DNA from: Desulfofustis limnaeus
Lineage (GTDB): Bacteria > Desulfobacterota > Desulfobulbia > Desulfobulbales > Desulfocapsaceae
Assembly (NCBI RefSeq): GCF_023169885.1
Contig: NZ_AP025516.1
Span: 3,265,501 to 3,329,500 of the forward strand
Direction: 5' to 3'
DNA: 64,000 nucleotides
Under the pieces are notes generated by a model, which was not told the DNA's origin, did no database searches, and worked only from the letters and a program-made list of their open reading frames with translations. Of this stretch, positions 62,305 through 64,000 are shown in pieces. A program made the position numbers and the translations under genes. The number at the start of each line of letters is the position of its first letter. The first letter of the stretch is position 1.

Positions 62305-63381
62305 TCAGCCGACCCGCATCCTCCAATTGAAGGGGTCCTCGCCGCGACCATACTGAATCGCCTGCAGTTCCGCAAACAGTCGCTCCGCCAGCGGGCCGGC
62401 GGCGCCGCCGTTGATCGGATACGAGGTCTCGTCGCAGAACAATTCGCCGACGGGCGAAATGACTGCGGCGGTACCGGTGGCGAAGGCCTCCTTGAGCCGA
62501 CCGTCACGGGAGGCGGCCAGCACTTCGTCGATGGTAATCGGCCGCTCCTGCACCGTCATCCCCCAGTTCTGGGCCAGATTGATCACCGAGTCCCTGGTGA
62601 TACCGCCCAGGATCGACCCGCCCAGCGGCGGCGTCACCACGGTGTCGTCCAGAACGAAGAAAATATTGCTGGTTCCGACCTCCTCCACATACTTTCGCTC
62701 GCAAGCATCCAGCCACAGGACCTGGGTATAGCCGGCCTTGTTGGCCATGTCGTAGGCCAGCAGGGAGGCTGCGTAGTTGCCGGCGGTCTTCACCTCTCCG
62801 ACCCCACCCTTGACCGCCCGCACGTAATCGCGGCAGACGTAGATCTTGGTCGGGCTGAAGCCACCCGAGTAGTAAGAGCCAACCGGGCTCATTATGATAT
62901 AGAAGGTGTAGGTGTCGGCCGGCTTGAGCCCCAGGTAGGGATCGACACCGATCATGGTCGGTCGCAGGTACAAAGAAGCGCCGTTGACCGCCGGAATCCA
63001 ATCACGGTCCAGATACACCAGCGCCTTGAGACCCTTGAGCACCAAATCCACGGAAAAGCGCGGCATGCTCATGCGAACCGCACCTCGGTTCATCCGTTCC
63101 AGATTATCCTCCGGGCGAAACAGATAGATCTGCCCGTTGTCACCCCGATAAGCCTTCAACCCCTCGAATATGGCCTGACCGTAATGCAGCACCGTGGCGG
63201 CAGGATCCATGTGAAACGGCTGGTACGGACAGATCCGGGCCTGATGCCAGCCCAGCTCGCGATTCCAGTCCATGAGAAACATGTGATCGGTAAAATGCCT
63301 GCCGAAACCGAGCTTGTCGGCCTCCGGTTTGTCCTTCAGCTTCGTTGTCTTTTCAACCGCAATATCAATATTTTTCCACAT
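62305..63381 (-). CDS. ilvE: Branched-chain amino acid aminotransferase
   Basis: A 358-residue PLP-dependent class IV aminotransferase of the longer (BCAT) type. 'LHYGQAIFEGLKAYRGDNGQ' and 'YLFRPEDNLERMNRGAVRMS' are family signatures. Lys in 'GEVKTAGNYAASLLAYDMA' binds PLP, with 'EEVGTSNIFFVLDD' and 'LGGITRDSVINLA' following. It transfers amino groups to and from Leu, Ile and Val. Single gene with its own terminator. Confidence 0.95.
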   Translation of the reverse strand: MWKNIDIAVEKTTKLKDKPEADKLGFGRHFTDHMFLMDWNRELGWHQARICPYQPFHMDPAATVLHYGQAIFEGLKAYRGDNGQIYLFRPEDNLERMNRGAVRMSMPRFSVDLVLKGLKALVYLDRDWIPAVNGASLYLRPTMIGVDPYLGLKPADTYTFYIIMSPVGSYYSGGFSPTKIYVCRDYVRAVKGGVGEVKTAGNYAASLLAYDMANKAGYTQVLWLDACERKYVEEVGTSNIFFVLDDTVVTPPLGGSILGGITRDSVINLAQNWGMTVQERPITIDEVLAASRDGRLKEAFATGTAAVISPVGELFCDETSYPINGGAAGPLAERLFAELQAIQYGRGEDPFNWRMRVG

Positions 63382-63544
63382 CAGGCCATCTCCACGCAGC
63401 GTGAAATTTGCTTTTGCATTGCAACGTACCGGCAGCTATAGTACGGGTATTATCAAAAAGCGCCGGGTTATCAAAATAACTCAGCACCATCGTGAAATGC
63501 AATGAGAATTGCGCCTCCCGGCCCGGTAACCGCAACCCGAACGC

Positions 63545-64000
63545 ATGCCAGAAGATTCCCCGCGCCACCATTACCCAGCTGACGGGCCCAGTCCGATGCA
63601 GGTCCGTTATTTCCTGCTGGTGCTGCTGGTGTCGCTGTTCTTCCTTGGCCGCGTGCTTATACCGTTCTGGTCGATATTGGTCCTTTCCTTTCTGTTGTCC
63701 AGTTTTTTTCGCCCGGTCTATCTCTTTTGCAATCGCCGACTATCTTCATCCTTGTCCTCGATCATCACCTGCCTGCTGATCACCGCCATCGTCTTCGTCC
63801 CCCTCATCCTGTTCATCGGTGCCCTCTCCAACGAAGCCCTCAGCGTCTATCAATGGGGCCGGGACAGCAGGTTCTGGCTGAAGCTGCAGACCTTCATCCA
63901 GGAGAGCGAATTGATCGGCCAGGCCCAGGAATATCTGCGGGATTTCGGCATCGATTTCGACGCCACGCAGATCTCCAACACGCTGGCCGATGTGGTCAAG
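63545..64000 (+). CDS. AI-2E family transporter (PF01594-type), N-terminal part
   Basis: A partial frame running off the right edge. ATG at 63545 or 63596 could start it; neither has a strong binding site. 'MQVRYFLLVLLVSLFFLGRV', 'FWSILVLSFLLSSFFRPVYL' and 'SIITCLLITAIVFVPLILFI' are the first three hydrophobic segments, followed by a soluble loop ('LGRDSR'-like, 'FIQESELIGQAQEYLRDFGI') typical of the AI-2E/TqsA-YdiK superfamily. The substrate cannot be told from this fragment. Confidence 0.75.
   Translation, partial: MPEDSPRHHYPADGPSPMQVRYFLLVLLVSLFFLGRVLIPFWSILVLSFLLSSFFRPVYLFCNRRLSSSLSSIITCLLITAIVFVPLILFIGALSNEALSVYQWGRDSRFWLKLQTFIQESELIGQAQEYLRDFGIDFDATQISNTLADVVK

Overview
The window looks like chromosomal DNA of a Gram-negative, probably anaerobic bacterium of the Desulfobacterota (Desulfobulbales-like). 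This placement is an inference from the GroEL/GroES and IlvE sequences, a Lap-type c-di-GMP adhesin system, two probable selenoproteins and small DsrE/TusA-type sulfur carriers. No rRNA or other marker fixes the taxon.

Layout. 1-7.5 kb: the 5' end of a FapA/DUF342 gene, an Fe-S flavodoxin, a DUF3750 lipoprotein, a BaiN-like flavoprotein, a secreted IdeS/Mac-like cysteine protease and a tandem ATP-grasp protein. 7.9-23.1 kb: a complete Lap-type surface system. It comprises a TolC-like channel, LssB/LapB-type ABC exporter and HlyD/LapC adaptor, followed by a LuxR regulator with a degenerate receiver and a nucleotidyltransferase-phosphotransferase fusion. Then come a divergently oriented secreted protein with a LapA-type retention module, about 55 perfect GTPT repeats and 71 consecutive aspartates, and finally LapG and LapD. 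The exporter should secrete the repeat protein, the retention module should hold it in the outer membrane, and LapG/LapD should release it when c-di-GMP falls.

23-36 kb: a SulP transporter, a beta-helix protein, a CBS protein, then an operon TusA-like / DsrE / TusA-OsmC fusion / MetE-like. The MetE-like gene is read through an in-frame UGA followed by a SECIS-like hairpin. A surface-modification group follows (GT4, PP2C, FemAB-like, deacetylase-like). 36-43.5 kb: two adjacent insertion sequences, an ABC uptake cassette whose binding protein also has an in-frame UGA plus SECIS-like hairpin, and a YadA-type remnant.

43.7-59.8 kb: a 16 kb genomic island inserted at the 3' end of a tRNA with a CAT anticodon, bounded by an 89/90-bp direct repeat. 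It carries a P4-type integrase, AlpA regulator, terminase small subunit and small phage-like genes, so it resembles a phage satellite. Its cargo is a type I restriction-modification operon with an embedded Septu (PtuA/PtuB) module. A second, nearly identical copy of the first IS interrupts hsdS. 60-64 kb: core genes groL, groS (with a heat-shock-like promoter), ilvE and the start of an AI-2E family transporter gene.
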